A stretch of 26,732 bases of DNA, taken from NCBI GenBank assembly GCA_002495065.1, contig DADT01000011.1:125-26856 (forward strand). The letters run 5' to 3'. The notes under the pieces are model-generated. The model was not told the origin of the DNA and made no database searches. It saw only the letters and a list, made by a program, of their open reading frames with translations. Source of the stretch: Methanoregula sp. UBA471. Its GTDB lineage: Archaea; Halobacteriota; Methanomicrobia; Methanomicrobiales; Methanospirillaceae. Every line of letters begins with the position of its first letter. Positions within the stretch are counted from its first letter, which is position 1. Position numbers and translations under genes: made by a program. Shown here one piece after another: positions 7,172 to 14,218 of the stretch.

Positions 7172-7747
7172 ATGTTTATAACCGTCCACTGCCCCGGGTG
7201 CAACGAAGAGACCGAACACGAGGTTGTCACCGAATCCCGGGACCTGCTCGTCCGCTGCACCGCCTGCGGTCACCACCAGCGCATAAAAAAGGAAAGAGAA
7301 CCCCAGTCCCTCATGGTCAAAGCAATTGTCTCCAAAGAAGGGACATCGCTTGTCTGCGGGATTGAACTTGCGGAAGATGACGAATGCAGCGTCGGAGATC
7401 ATCTGGTTGCGGAATGCGGGGAAGAAGCGTTCGGTGTTGAGGTAAGTTCCATTGAAAGCGGGGAGAAACGGGTCAACCGTGCAAAGGCATCCGATATCAC
7501 AACTTTGTGGACCCGTACGATAGAGCAGGTAGTGGTAAAAATCTCTATCCACGACGGCAGAAAAACTGCACCGGTTTATATGGAAGTTGACGGGGAACAG
7601 CCGTTTGTCGTAGGTGAGATGTATACGGCTTCAGGAAAGAGATTCAAAGTCTCTCACCTTAAACTGCGTGACGGGCCGTTGATGAGAAAAGAGGGCTGGA
7701 AAACTGTCGCCCACCGGATAAAACGGATATACGGCACGCGGTTATAG
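7172..7747 (+). CDS. HVO_0476-type zinc-ribbon protein
   Basis: A 191-residue protein starting MFITVHCPGCNEETEHEVVT. Two Cys pairs (C7/C10 and C29/C32, CTAC) form an N-terminal zinc ribbon. The rest is a beta-rich region of about 150 residues (KAIVSKEGTSLVCGIELAE, DHLVAECGEEAFGVEVSSIE) that may be an RNA-binding beta barrel. This layout resembles the archaeal HVO_0476 family, conserved but uncharacterised; a translation or RNA-linked role is a guess. An upstream extension to 7049 exists but runs across the divergent DUF371 start, so ATG 7172, immediately before the zinc ribbon, is chosen. The last 6 bases overlap the convergent thioredoxin gene. Confidence 0.85.
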   Translation: MFITVHCPGCNEETEHEVVTESRDLLVRCTACGHHQRIKKEREPQSLMVKAIVSKEGTSLVCGIELAEDDECSVGDHLVAECGEEAFGVEVSSIESGEKRVNRAKASDITTLWTRTIEQVVVKISIHDGRKTAPVYMEVDGEQPFVVGEMYTASGKRFKVSHLKLRDGPLMRKEGWKTVAHRIKRIYGTRL

Positions 7748-8002
7748 ATATTTTTTAATTGCCCCGGTGAGTTGTTCCGGATGAACGACTCCTTCAAACC
7801 GCTCCTTGAGGATCCCGTCCTTAAGAATTACTATTGTTGGTGTTACCTTCAGCTGAAATTCCCCGATATACTGAGGATTCTTTATCGCATCGATCTCTTC
7901 AATGGTAATGTTGAGGGATCGTGAGACTTCGGCATTGATCGGGGTCTGCTCCATGCATCCCATGCACCCCGGCTGGTAAAAACAGATAACACGCACTGCC
8001 AT
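7742..8002 (-). CDS. Small thioredoxin-like protein
   Basis: An 86-residue redox protein. The active site CMGC lies at residues 13-16 after the strand VRVICFYQPG, and the cis-proline loop KVTPTIVIL follows at about 53-61. Archaeal thioredoxins and glutaredoxin-like proteins are 75-110 residues, so it is complete. An extra Cys at position 7 sits on the first strand. It would reduce disulfides in cytosolic partners; the partner and electron donor are unknown. It lies 45 bases downstream of the FKBP-like gene on the same strand, so the two may share a transcript, although TTTTAATTT at about 8021-8031 could serve as its own promoter. Confidence 0.87.
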   Translation of the reverse strand: MAVRVICFYQPGCMGCMEQTPINAEVSRSLNITIEEIDAIKNPQYIGEFQLKVTPTIVILKDGILKERFEGVVHPEQLTGAIKKYL

Positions 8003-8047
8003 GAAAAATCAATGGAGAGGGAAATTAAAAGAGTTTGTGGAGGTTAT

Positions 8048-8737
8048 TTAACGATTGTTGATAGAAACTACGCGTATATCGGCATAGGGATAACCAAAGT
8101 CAACGACAACACCTGACTGAGTCTTTTGAGTAATTTCCCCGGTCCGGACATACGTTATGGCAGAGGTATTGGAAACTTCCGTTTCGGGATTATCCGACAC
8201 ACCCATTGCCAGGACGTCCCCGATGTTAATGTCGCTGATATTGACTTTATTAAGCATGAGTTGATCCGTCGACCAGGTCTGGGTCATGGAATCAGCCGAA
8301 GGGATGCTGATGCGTTTCTGTTCATTGAGTTTCATCCCGACTATTCCTGCACTGATTGCATTGTATTCCGGAGAGAAAATCGCAAATTGTTTGGCCCACC
8401 CGCTGTCAGTTGTGTATATCTGTACCGGGTAGAGCGCGCGGGTCAGAGACTGGTTTGCTGTGATGCTGATTTGTTTTGATAACATCAGTCCTCTGCTGGT
8501 TGGGGCGGTCTTTATGTATGATTGCTGGTCTGTTGTCAGGATGGGATTTCCTCCGGCATTGAAGAACGTGTAATCGATTACAACGGTATCGCCTGGTTTA
8601 ACCACCGTAAATATACTTAACCAGCCCGAACCCATGCCCGAAACTATCATGAGTACGACAAAAAGTACACAGGCACCTACAATCAGGACCTTTTTCCACA
8701 ATTTCGTCGATGCATCCTTCTTTTTCTTTTCACCCAT
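8048..8737 (-). CDS. Membrane-anchored FKBP-type peptidyl-prolyl isomerase-like protein
   Basis: A 229-residue protein. A lysine-rich N-terminus (MGEKKKKDAS) precedes one hydrophobic helix at about 18-37 (VLIVGACVLFVVLMIVSGMG), placing the rest outside the membrane. The soluble part begins VVKPGDTVVIDYTFF, the FKBP/SlyD opening strand, and continues to GIVGMKLNEQKRISIPSADS, equivalent to the FKBP 'G-M-x-x-G-E-x-r-x-x-x-i-P' motif. A flap-like region (residues 145-200) follows. Only some of the usual FKBP active-site aromatics are evident, so isomerase activity is uncertain and a chaperone role is possible. The start has a strong GGAGG ribosome binding site at 8749-8753. Confidence 0.75.
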   Translation of the reverse strand: MGEKKKKDASTKLWKKVLIVGACVLFVVLMIVSGMGSGWLSIFTVVKPGDTVVIDYTFFNAGGNPILTTDQQSYIKTAPTSRGLMLSKQISITANQSLTRALYPVQIYTTDSGWAKQFAIFSPEYNAISAGIVGMKLNEQKRISIPSADSMTQTWSTDQLMLNKVNISDINIGDVLAMGVSDNPETEVSNTSAITYVRTGEITQKTQSGVVVDFGYPYADIRVVSINNR

Positions 8738-8857
8738 GCTTTTTTTTCCTCCTTACTACATCATAATCCAACGGTCATAAACTATTCCGCTCTGACAGTA
8801 TTAAAATAAAATTTTAAATGAGATAAATACTAACTTAAGGTTAATCTATCGTAATGC
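8738..8857. promoter_or_regulatory. A/T-rich divergent regulatory region
   Basis: This region separates the FKBP-like gene from the weakly coding stretch to its right. It holds the GGAGG ribosome binding site of the FKBP-like gene (8749-8753, minus strand) and an A/T-rich block at about 8800-8820 (ATTAAAATAAAATTTTAAAT) able to act as a TATA element in either direction. CTTAAGGTTAAT at 8834-8845 is a second candidate rightward element. No clear operator repeat was found. Confidence 0.4.
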
Positions 8858-9205
8858 ATGAGGGACAAAACAGGAAATGAGGGATGCATCCTGTGTGGAA
8901 AAAACAAGCCCTCTGAAGCACTTTTGGAAAGAGCTGAAGGAATGCGGGCTTTGTGGGAAATAGCATCCGCTCTTTTCGCTGTCGAAGGCTACTCCCTTCC
9001 CGGAAGAAGCGCACAACAGAATTGTCGTGTAATCCGGGGAATCTTACGTGTTGATATCAGATACGATGAGGGAAAGGAGAACCGTCCTGTCGGATCTGTC
9101 CGGCAGAGAAAAAGCAGGAGATATTTCTTCAGCTCATCAATCCGACACCTGACAGGTGAGGGGACGACAGGGAAAGAAAAAAATAAGGGCAACAGCCAGG
9201 ATTAA
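8858..9205 (+). CDS. Doubtful ORF, hypothetical protein
   Basis: A 115-residue open frame beginning MRDKTGNEGCILCGKNKPSE. It has a CxxC pair at residues 10-13, a helical stretch ALLERAEGMRALWEIASALF at about 21-40, and then a basic, low-confidence C-terminal half. No family is recognised. No good ribosome binding site precedes the ATG. The first half looks more protein-like than the second, so a decayed or frameshifted gene is possible. It could equally be chance coding in a non-coding region. Listed so that the 680-base stretch is not treated as empty. Confidence 0.25.
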   Translation: MRDKTGNEGCILCGKNKPSEALLERAEGMRALWEIASALFAVEGYSLPGRSAQQNCRVIRGILRVDIRYDEGKENRPVGSVRQRKSRRYFFSSSIRHLTGEGTTGKEKNKGNSQD

Positions 9206-9221
9206 TCACATAGAAGTTCCA

Positions 9222-9350
9222 ATGCAGCGCGTCGCTGCAATGCCAGAAGACATAATTGAAGAGGAAGAAAATGCCTGGTTAAAAAGGCCCCTGGAGGTCA
9301 AGCCCGGTAAGAAAAAAATCTCCCAAAAATCGCGCAATGAGATAAAATAA
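9222..9350 (+). CDS. Possible small acidic/basic hypothetical protein
   Basis: A 42-residue frame, MQRVAAMPEDIIEEEENAWL followed by KRPLEVKPGKKK and a basic end. Codon choice looks normal for the neighbourhood, and the sequence has a plausible acidic helix then a basic tail. The frame is open upstream to a GTG at 9156, but that extension looks less protein-like. No convincing ribosome binding site and no recognised family. It ends 69 bases before the CBS/ParB-like gene on the same strand, so a small upstream gene of that unit is possible. Confidence 0.3.
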   Translation: MQRVAAMPEDIIEEEENAWLKRPLEVKPGKKKISQKSRNEIK

Positions 9351-9419
9351 CGCTGATTTTTTCCTGCACCACCTTTTTTCCGATTCCTTTTTGAACTCTT
9401 TTCACCAAAAAGTCTATGG

Positions 9420-10205
9420 ATGGATAAAAAAAAAGTCCGGGACTATATGACCTATGACGTCGTCAGCGTCGATATGCACGGGACAGTCAAAGATGTTATA
9501 GAAAAAATACAAAAGACCCATCATGATGGTTTCCCGGTTATCGATGGTGAGGTGGTGGTTGGATATATTTCAGCCAGAGATCTTCTTTTTGTACCACTGA
9601 CAAATCCCATCGAACAGGTAATGTCCAAAAATCTGATAGTGGCTGATCCGGATATGGATATCAATGATGCGGCACGGGTGATCTTCCGGAGCGGGATCCA
9701 GAAACTTCCTGTTGTTGATGAGAAAAACCGGCTCCTGGGGATCATATCCAATTCAGATGTAATACGCTCCCAGATCGAACACGTTTCGCCGGAAAAAGTG
9801 TTTAATTTTATCACCACATTAAAGAAGCTCTACGGAGTCGACCCGGAGCTGGGCAGAGGATCAGTGCCCGTAAAGGATCTTCTTCCGACCCAATCAAAGA
9901 TTTATGAGGATGAACTCGAAGGGCGGATGTACGAGATCAAGAAAGGACTTGCCGAGCCCATTATTGTCGTGAAGCGACCGGGAAGGATCATTCTTGTTGA
10001 TGGGCATCACCGGGCTATCGCGGCAAAAAAGCTCGGGATAACCGCGCTCGATGCATATATTATCGAGATAAAGGAAGACATTGAACTGGGCATGGAACGG
10101 ACTGCCCTTGCAATGAATTTAAAGACACTCGATGATGTCCAGATCCTCGACTATGCAAGGCACCCCCTTGTTGCGATCACGCATCGTCTCGTAAAAAGAG
10201 TCTGA
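9420..10205 (+). CDS. CBS-pair protein with a C-terminal ParB-like domain
   Basis: A 261-residue protein. Residues 7-60 (VRDYMTYDVVSVDMHGTVKD) and 65-120 (VMSKNLIVADPDMDINDAAR) are two CBS domains that together should bind an adenine nucleotide. Residues about 148-220 form a ParB/sulfiredoxin-like domain: VPVKDLLPTQ, EPIIVVKRPGRIILVDGHHR with the signature DGHHR at 194-198, and AIAAKKLG. ParB-like domains bind or hydrolyse nucleotides (CTP in chromosomal ParB); here the fusion suggests a nucleotide-responsive regulator rather than a partition protein, since no ParA gene or centromere repeats are beside it. The ATG at 9420 is chosen. A T-tract follows the stop. Function is inference from domains. 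Confidence 0.85.
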   Translation: MDKKKVRDYMTYDVVSVDMHGTVKDVIEKIQKTHHDGFPVIDGEVVVGYISARDLLFVPLTNPIEQVMSKNLIVADPDMDINDAARVIFRSGIQKLPVVDEKNRLLGIISNSDVIRSQIEHVSPEKVFNFITTLKKLYGVDPELGRGSVPVKDLLPTQSKIYEDELEGRMYEIKKGLAEPIIVVKRPGRIILVDGHHRAIAAKKLGITALDAYIIEIKEDIELGMERTALAMNLKTLDDVQILDYARHPLVAITHRLVKRV

Positions 10206-10210
10206 TTCCC

Positions 10211-10217
10211 TTTTTTT
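10211..10217 (+). terminator. T-tract terminator after the CBS/ParB-like gene
   Basis: A run of seven T lies 6 bases after the stop codon at 10203-10205. Oligo-T tracts alone are enough for termination by archaeal RNA polymerase. No hairpin is needed or seen. Confidence 0.45.
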
Positions 10218-10353
10218 ACTCTGATAGAAATTGATCCGTGTAGTGGGATCATTCAACTCAGCATCCATATGACCTGCACAGTAAACAGAAAGCAAAATGG
10301 GGACCTGTTCGGCATCTTGTCCATCTGACGCCATTTAACCGTATAAAAACTCA

Positions 10354-10379
10354 TGTGTCCTATCCCGAAATCATTTCAC
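10354..10379 (+). repeat. Left terminal inverted repeat of the MITE-like element
   Basis: A 26-base end starting TGTGTCC and finishing CCCGAAATCATTTCAC. It pairs with the right end at 10605-10628 with a two-base length difference near the tip and a few mismatches. Confidence 0.7.
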
Positions 10380-10407
10380 AAAAATATTCAATAATATGAG
10401 CAATCCC

Positions 10408-10550
10408 ACCCCCTCGGGGGTCGCTCGGCCGCCTCGTCGGGGCCTCGCTGGGCAAGAATGCTGTTTGAACACTTTAATTTTACACAGGGGGTCAAGGGGG
10501 CGCACCCCTTGGGCTGCCTCCCCTCTGGGGGAGAGAGGGGGTCACCCCCT
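10408..10550. repeat. G/C-rich hairpin core of the MITE-like element
   Basis: Four short palindromes are visible: ACCCCCTCGGGGGT (10408-10421); CAAGGGG paired with CCCCTTG around 10488-10511; CTCCCC paired with GGGGAG (10518-10523 with 10528-10533); and AGGGGGTCACCCCCT (10536-10550), which is perfect with a one-base centre. G and C runs contrast sharply with the A/T-rich flanks. The structure would fold stably as RNA or single-stranded DNA. An open frame across it (from 10396) is only an effect of its composition. Confidence 0.6.
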
Positions 10551-10604
10551 CATAAATCGGAAAAATTTGAGGCGTCTGATAGGGTTTTACCCGGCAGCAA
10601 CTGA

Positions 10605-10628
10605 GTGAAATGAATTCGGGGTACCACA
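10605..10628 (-). repeat. Right terminal inverted repeat of the MITE-like element
   Basis: Read on the minus strand it begins TGTGGTAC and ends CCCGAATTCATTTCAC. It matches the left end and abuts the second copy of the 13-base direct repeat. Confidence 0.7.
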
Positions 10629-10638
10629 GTATAAAAAC

Positions 10639-11817
10639 TCAAGAGCCATCATACCGGAGGTCGAATTTTTCATTTAATACATGCTCTTTTACCACCGTTC
10701 CATCGGTCACGACCACTTCAGGCCACAGACGGGTTTTGGAGTGAACGATAACCCGGTCACGTAGTACAGCCCGGGGACCAATTACCGTATCGTTTTCAAT
10801 ACTGCAGTGTTCACCGATATGCGTGTCATTGTCCATAATGCAGCCGGATATGGTAGTGTTGGCACCGATGACAACCCGGTTATAAAGAGAGGATGAAAAA
10901 ACCTTCACATTATTCCTGAGGATACATTTGTCACCAATACTCGTGTACGGCCCGATCAGGACATTGTCACCGATAGTTGTACCGGGGCCGATAGCGACCG
11001 GCCCGATGACTTTGGTATTCTTGCCAAGGGTAATCGAATCGCCCAACTGGACCGGTCCCTGGATCTGCGCTCCATGCATGGACAGGTTGCCGATAATGTC
11101 GGAAAATGAAATATCCTGGAGCTTCCAGCGTTCAGCCTGACGGAGGGAATGCGGGCTGCCCACGTCGGTCCAGTTACCACGGGCAAGCCAGCCTTTCAGT
11201 ACATATCCTTCCTCCATCATGCTGGGAAAAAGGTCGCGGGCAAAATCATATTTTGTGCCATGAGGGATTTTGTCAAAAATTTCCGGGCTGCAGACATACA
11301 TACCGGTGCTTGCGAGGTTGGAGAAAATCTCCCCGGGCGAAGGTTTTTCCTTGAATCGTTTGATCTCGTAATTTACATCGATTTCAGCAATACCGTATTC
11401 ACTGGGATCTTCAATAGAAATAAGCCCGATGGTCGTGGTTGCTTTCTCCTTCTGATGGATGCGGTAGAATTCGAGGACGTTGAGATCCGTGACATGGTCC
11501 CCGCCTACAACAAGGAAATCCTGGCCATCGAGGTACCGCTGTGCGTTTTTCACGCTGCCGGCAGTCCCGAGCTTGGTTTTTTCATGCACATACGTGATCT
11601 CGACCCCGAAAAGCGAACCATCACCAAGGGCTTCCTCAATTGAATTGCCCATATAACCAAGCGTGAGAATAACTTCACGGAATCCCATATTCGAAAGATG
11701 GGATACCAGGTGCTGGATAGAGGGGCGGTTTACAATAGGAATACAGGGCTTAGGCCGTTCAAAGGTAAGAGGACGGAGCCGGGTCCCTTCCCCACCACAC
11801 ATTATGCACACCTTCAT
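10639..11817 (-). CDS. Sugar-1-phosphate nucleotidyltransferase with left-handed beta-helix tail
   Basis: A 392-residue enzyme. Residues 1-235 form a nucleotidyltransferase domain with the signature GGEGTRLRPLTFERPKP (8-24), the VVGGDHVTDL block with the metal-binding Asp, IKRFKEKPSPGE, and GNWTDVGSPHSL near residue 215. From about 245 on, hexapeptide repeats (IQGPVQLGDSITLGKNTKVI, GPGTTIGDNVLIGPYTSIGD) form a left-handed beta helix. Such proteins make NDP-sugars (UDP-, GDP- or dTDP-linked) for surface glycans or N-glycosylation; the nucleotide and sugar cannot be decided. No acetyltransferase function is asserted. The stop codon lies within the target duplication of the adjacent mobile element. 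A small inverted repeat and TATA box lie upstream. Confidence 0.88.
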   Translation of the reverse strand: MKVCIMCGGEGTRLRPLTFERPKPCIPIVNRPSIQHLVSHLSNMGFREVILTLGYMGNSIEEALGDGSLFGVEITYVHEKTKLGTAGSVKNAQRYLDGQDFLVVGGDHVTDLNVLEFYRIHQKEKATTTIGLISIEDPSEYGIAEIDVNYEIKRFKEKPSPGEIFSNLASTGMYVCSPEIFDKIPHGTKYDFARDLFPSMMEEGYVLKGWLARGNWTDVGSPHSLRQAERWKLQDISFSDIIGNLSMHGAQIQGPVQLGDSITLGKNTKVIGPVAIGPGTTIGDNVLIGPYTSIGDKCILRNNVKVFSSSLYNRVVIGANTTISGCIMDNDTHIGEHCSIENDTVIGPRAVLRDRVIVHSKTRLWPEVVVTDGTVVKEHVLNEKFDLRYDGS

Positions 11818-11834
11818 AGCACAAAATTAGTGCT
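11818..11834. promoter_or_regulatory. Small inverted repeat abutting the nucleotidyltransferase start
   Basis: AGCAC and GTGCT are separated by 7 A/T-rich bases and lie directly before the ATG (minus strand). It may be an operator or a leader hairpin hiding the start; chance is possible at this length. Confidence 0.3.
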
Positions 11835-11853
11835 GGATCGTTTTAATTCTAGT

Positions 11854-11863
11854 GCATATAATG
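11854..11863 (-). promoter_or_regulatory. Candidate TATA box of the nucleotidyltransferase gene
   Basis: The minus strand reads CATTATATGC about 37-46 bases before the ATG, which would place the transcript start near 11830 and give a short leader. Confidence 0.4.
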
Positions 11864-12159
11864 AGGTCCGGCTGTCAGGATTTTTTTAAACGGGCAGAAT
11901 TCGTGAGTGTATTCATTGAACCATGTCATCGGCTCCCGAAAATTTTCCTTATCCGTCAATAAACAGGATGGGCATGCAGGGGAAGGATAGTTGGTACCAA
12001 TTTGCAGTTATAAAATCCGGGAGTTATGCCTTTTCAGGGAAGGGATGTAAATCAGGAGGTGCCCGGCTTTTGTCCTGGAAGTCTTTTTATTGAACCTCAC
12101 GGGTTATGATCGGTATAATTAGGGTGAAATGAAATTATGATGGAGGGATCTGATGGTTT
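11864..12159. other. Intergenic stretch with no convincing gene
   Basis: About 300 bases between the nucleotidyltransferase promoter and the small Cys-rich ORF. A 56-codon frame (11923-12093, starting MSSAPENFPYPSINRMGMQG) is open on the plus strand but has no ribosome binding site and no recognised features, so I do not call it. GGTATAATTAGG at about 12112-12123 is TATA-like and would suit a transcript entering the Cys-rich ORF. No repeat or RNA gene was recognised. Confidence 0.4.
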
Positions 12160-12426
12160 ATGGGTGATGAATATCACCGGATTATTCCTGCTGTAAAAGG
12201 GAGGGTACAATGTCTCGAGGAAAAAAAAGAGCCACTGGAACACTGCAGGCTCTGCATTCACTGCCGGGAATTCAGGATCAGGGGTACGTTTGTGAAATCC
12301 CCCTCACTTGCGTACTGCACAAAAAGCAGGGCGACAGATAACGTGGATCTCACACAGGCTGATGCAGTGAAATGCGCTGATCGGCAGGGAGAGGGTTTCC
12401 ATAGCATAACCAGCATCATCGGTTAA
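12160..12426 (+). CDS. Small cysteine-rich protein, start uncertain, possible frameshift
   Basis: The frame ending at 12426 encodes a cysteine array: EHCRLCIHCREF, then LAYCTKSRATDNVDLTQADA and VKCADRQGEGF. The order C-x2-C-x2-C ... Y-C ... A-x2-K-C ... F resembles small zinc-binding or iron-sulfur-type 'C-x2-C...YC...C...F' proteins, so this part looks real. The ATG at 12160 gives 88 residues but has a poorly spaced ribosome binding site. A much better one, GGGAGG with 5 bases to an ATG at 12210, is in a different frame. Losing one A from the run of eight at 12221-12228 would join that start to the cysteine frame (MSRGKKEPLEHCRLC). So the native start is probably 12210 with either an indel or frameshifting. 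Function unknown. Confidence 0.45.
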   Translation: MGDEYHRIIPAVKGRVQCLEEKKEPLEHCRLCIHCREFRIRGTFVKSPSLAYCTKSRATDNVDLTQADAVKCADRQGEGFHSITSIIG

Positions 12427-12609
12427 TGCTCTCATGGAAAATATATTCCGATAAAATGAAGGGTTTTATGCTTAAGATCCATTTCTCCCACAGAGGTTCT
12501 GGAAGTCCTTTTGCAAGGGATCTCAAAGGTACATATACTATTTAATCAATTCTGGCGCGAAATTCATCCAAATCATCCCGTGCTTTCATACAATTTCCTG
12601 AAATCCTGA

Positions 12610-14052
12610 TCAGGCAGTCAGTAATGCTGCAATCACGTCCATTTTGACATGTTCCTCGAAGAGATCTGCAAGCCTGTCATAGGGATCGGGTTCTGCTGCC
12701 TGAATTTGAACGAAAGATAATCCTTTCCTTGCATTCAGGTAAGAGAGCAAAGCATTTACTGCTGACAGATTTAAAAAAAGGCCGTGAAGATAGGTGCCAA
12801 AGACCAGACCATCATCGCTCACTCTGCCATCCCCCGCAAATGCCTCACGATTGCTGCCTTTTTCGGTAATGCCCATATGAATTTCATAACCGCTTACCTC
12901 ACCCATCTCCGACAGGATGGGCGGGACAGGGCATGCATTCCGCGTTACCTGAAAGGTATTTTTATCGTACGATGCAAACCGGGTAATACAGTCGAGCAAT
13001 CCAAGACCTTCATAAATTCCTGCTGAGGACTCAAATCCGGCATCGATAAGTTGTTTCCCAAGCATCTGGTAACCCCCGCAAATCCCGATGATCGGAATGC
13101 CGCGTTCTCGAGCGGCATGGAGTTCACGATCTGTCCCGGTCTGGAAAATCGTAGTCAGATCTTCAATAGTATTTTTTGTTCCGGGAATGATGACACAATC
13201 ATATCCGCCCAGAGATGCTCCCGGTGCAACATACTCCACAGCAGCATGTCGCTCGAGCAGCTCAAAATCCGTGAAGTTGGAAATTTTCGGGAGCCTGATT
13301 ACCGCAATCCTGACCGCTACCGGATTTATTTTTTTATCTCCTATTGAAAGGGAATCCTCACTCGGCAGCGGGATATCGAAATAGGGAACAACTCCCAGCA
13401 CAGGAATGCCGGTGAGATCCTCAATTTTTTTTACGCCGGGCATGAAAATTGCCGGATCCCCCCGGAACTTGTTTATAATGATACCCCTGACAAGGGGTCT
13501 GATATCCTCAGGAAGCAGCTTGATCGTCCCATAAATCTGGGCAAATACCCCGCCCCGCTCGATATCAGCGACAAGGATCATCGGAATGCGGAGAGTTTTT
13601 GCAAGCTGTATATTTGCTATATCCCGGTCGTAAAGGTTCAGTTCTGCAGCTCCGCCTGCACCCTCCACAACAACATGGCCAAACCTGGATTTCAGCCGTT
13701 CGAAAGATTCGAGAGCCTTTTCAAGAAGTGCCGGGGTTTCCCTGTAATAATCTGCAATATGGATATCTTTGTACGGATGCCCATACAACACGACCTGTGA
13801 GATGCACTCACCCTTCGGTTTGAGAAGAACAGGGTTCATATCCGTAGCCGGAATTAATCTGGCAGCAAAAGCCTGCATTGCCTGTGCCATACCTATTTCC
13901 CCCCCATCCCGTGTGACATACGAATTCAGGCTCATATTCTGGGATTTGAAGGGTGCAACCCCGATACCACGTCTGACAAGACAGCGGCAGATTGCCGCAA
14001 CGGTTACACTCTTGCCAACATGGGATGCTGAACCCACCACGAAAAGGGACAT
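12610..14052 (-). CDS. cobQ: Cobyric acid synthase
   Basis: A 480-residue enzyme that amidates four side chains of adenosylcobyrinic acid a,c-diamide in cobalamin synthesis, using glutamine and ATP. The N-terminal P-loop-type domain has GSASHVGKS (7-15), FKSQNMSLNS (35-44), and VVVEGAGGAAELNL at about 127-140. The C-terminal class I glutamine amidotransferase domain has GICGGYQMLG with the nucleophile Cys325 and GTYLHGLF with catalytic His423. Length is normal (480-510). The open frame runs upstream to 14478, antisense to the eIF1 gene, and is not coding there. ATG 14052 places the usual 3-6 residues before the first strand; ATG 14082 (10 residues longer) is the alternative. No neighbouring cobalamin genes. 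Confidence 0.94.
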   Translation of the reverse strand: MSLFVVGSASHVGKSVTVAAICRCLVRRGIGVAPFKSQNMSLNSYVTRDGGEIGMAQAMQAFAARLIPATDMNPVLLKPKGECISQVVLYGHPYKDIHIADYYRETPALLEKALESFERLKSRFGHVVVEGAGGAAELNLYDRDIANIQLAKTLRIPMILVADIERGGVFAQIYGTIKLLPEDIRPLVRGIIINKFRGDPAIFMPGVKKIEDLTGIPVLGVVPYFDIPLPSEDSLSIGDKKINPVAVRIAVIRLPKISNFTDFELLERHAAVEYVAPGASLGGYDCVIIPGTKNTIEDLTTIFQTGTDRELHAARERGIPIIGICGGYQMLGKQLIDAGFESSAGIYEGLGLLDCITRFASYDKNTFQVTRNACPVPPILSEMGEVSGYEIHMGITEKGSNREAFAGDGRVSDDGLVFGTYLHGLFLNLSAVNALLSYLNARKGLSFVQIQAAEPDPYDRLADLFEEHVKMDVIAALLTA

Positions 14053-14186
14053 GCCAGTACTACACGTGGACTTTTGAATCATAAAAAGCAGATTCTCTCT
14101 TACCATTATCCAAAAACAGTCTGCCAAACCAGAAAATACACTGCCTTCCGGCTGAATACGCCCGTAAACTTCAGGCAATGCAAGGT

Positions 14187-14195
14187 AATAAATAA
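14187..14195 (+). promoter_or_regulatory. Candidate TATA box of the eIF1 gene
   Basis: TAATAAATA lies 24-32 bases before the ATG at 14219, the distance expected for a transcript beginning at or next to the start codon (leaderless). A second A/T-rich block (CTTAAAAATAC at 14203-14213) is too close to serve that start. Confidence 0.4.
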
Positions 14196-14218
14196 CGAGA
14201 ACCTTAAAAATACATGTA

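Larger units (their letters stand above)
10341..10641. mobile_element. MITE-like non-autonomous element with inverted ends and a 13-bp target duplication
   Basis: GTATAAAAACTCA occurs twice as an exact direct repeat, at 10341-10353 and 10629-10641. Immediately inside, the left end (10354-10379) and the reverse complement of the right end (10605-10628) both begin TGTG and end with CCCGAA[A/T]TCATTTCAC; over the last 21 aligned bases 17 match. The 275-base body contains G/C-rich hairpins and no credible gene. This is the structure of a small transposon mobilised in trans: terminal inverted repeats bounded by a target duplication. The right duplication includes the TGA stop (10639-10641) of the nucleotidyltransferase gene, so insertion left that protein intact. 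Target duplications this long are known for some DDE families such as IS4 and IS481 relatives (general knowledge); the parent family is not identified. Confidence 0.72.

Noticed and set aside
8858..9200. RNase P RNA or SRP RNA gene
   Set aside because: I looked for the conserved GAGGAAAGUC-type and AGACAGAA-type blocks of RNase P RNA and the GGAA-loop helix of SRP RNA and did not find them.
10396..10608. 70-residue ORF in the G/C-rich hairpin block
   Set aside because: It lies wholly within the non-coding mobile element, is Gly/Arg/Pro-rich because of the G/C runs, and lacks a ribosome binding site.
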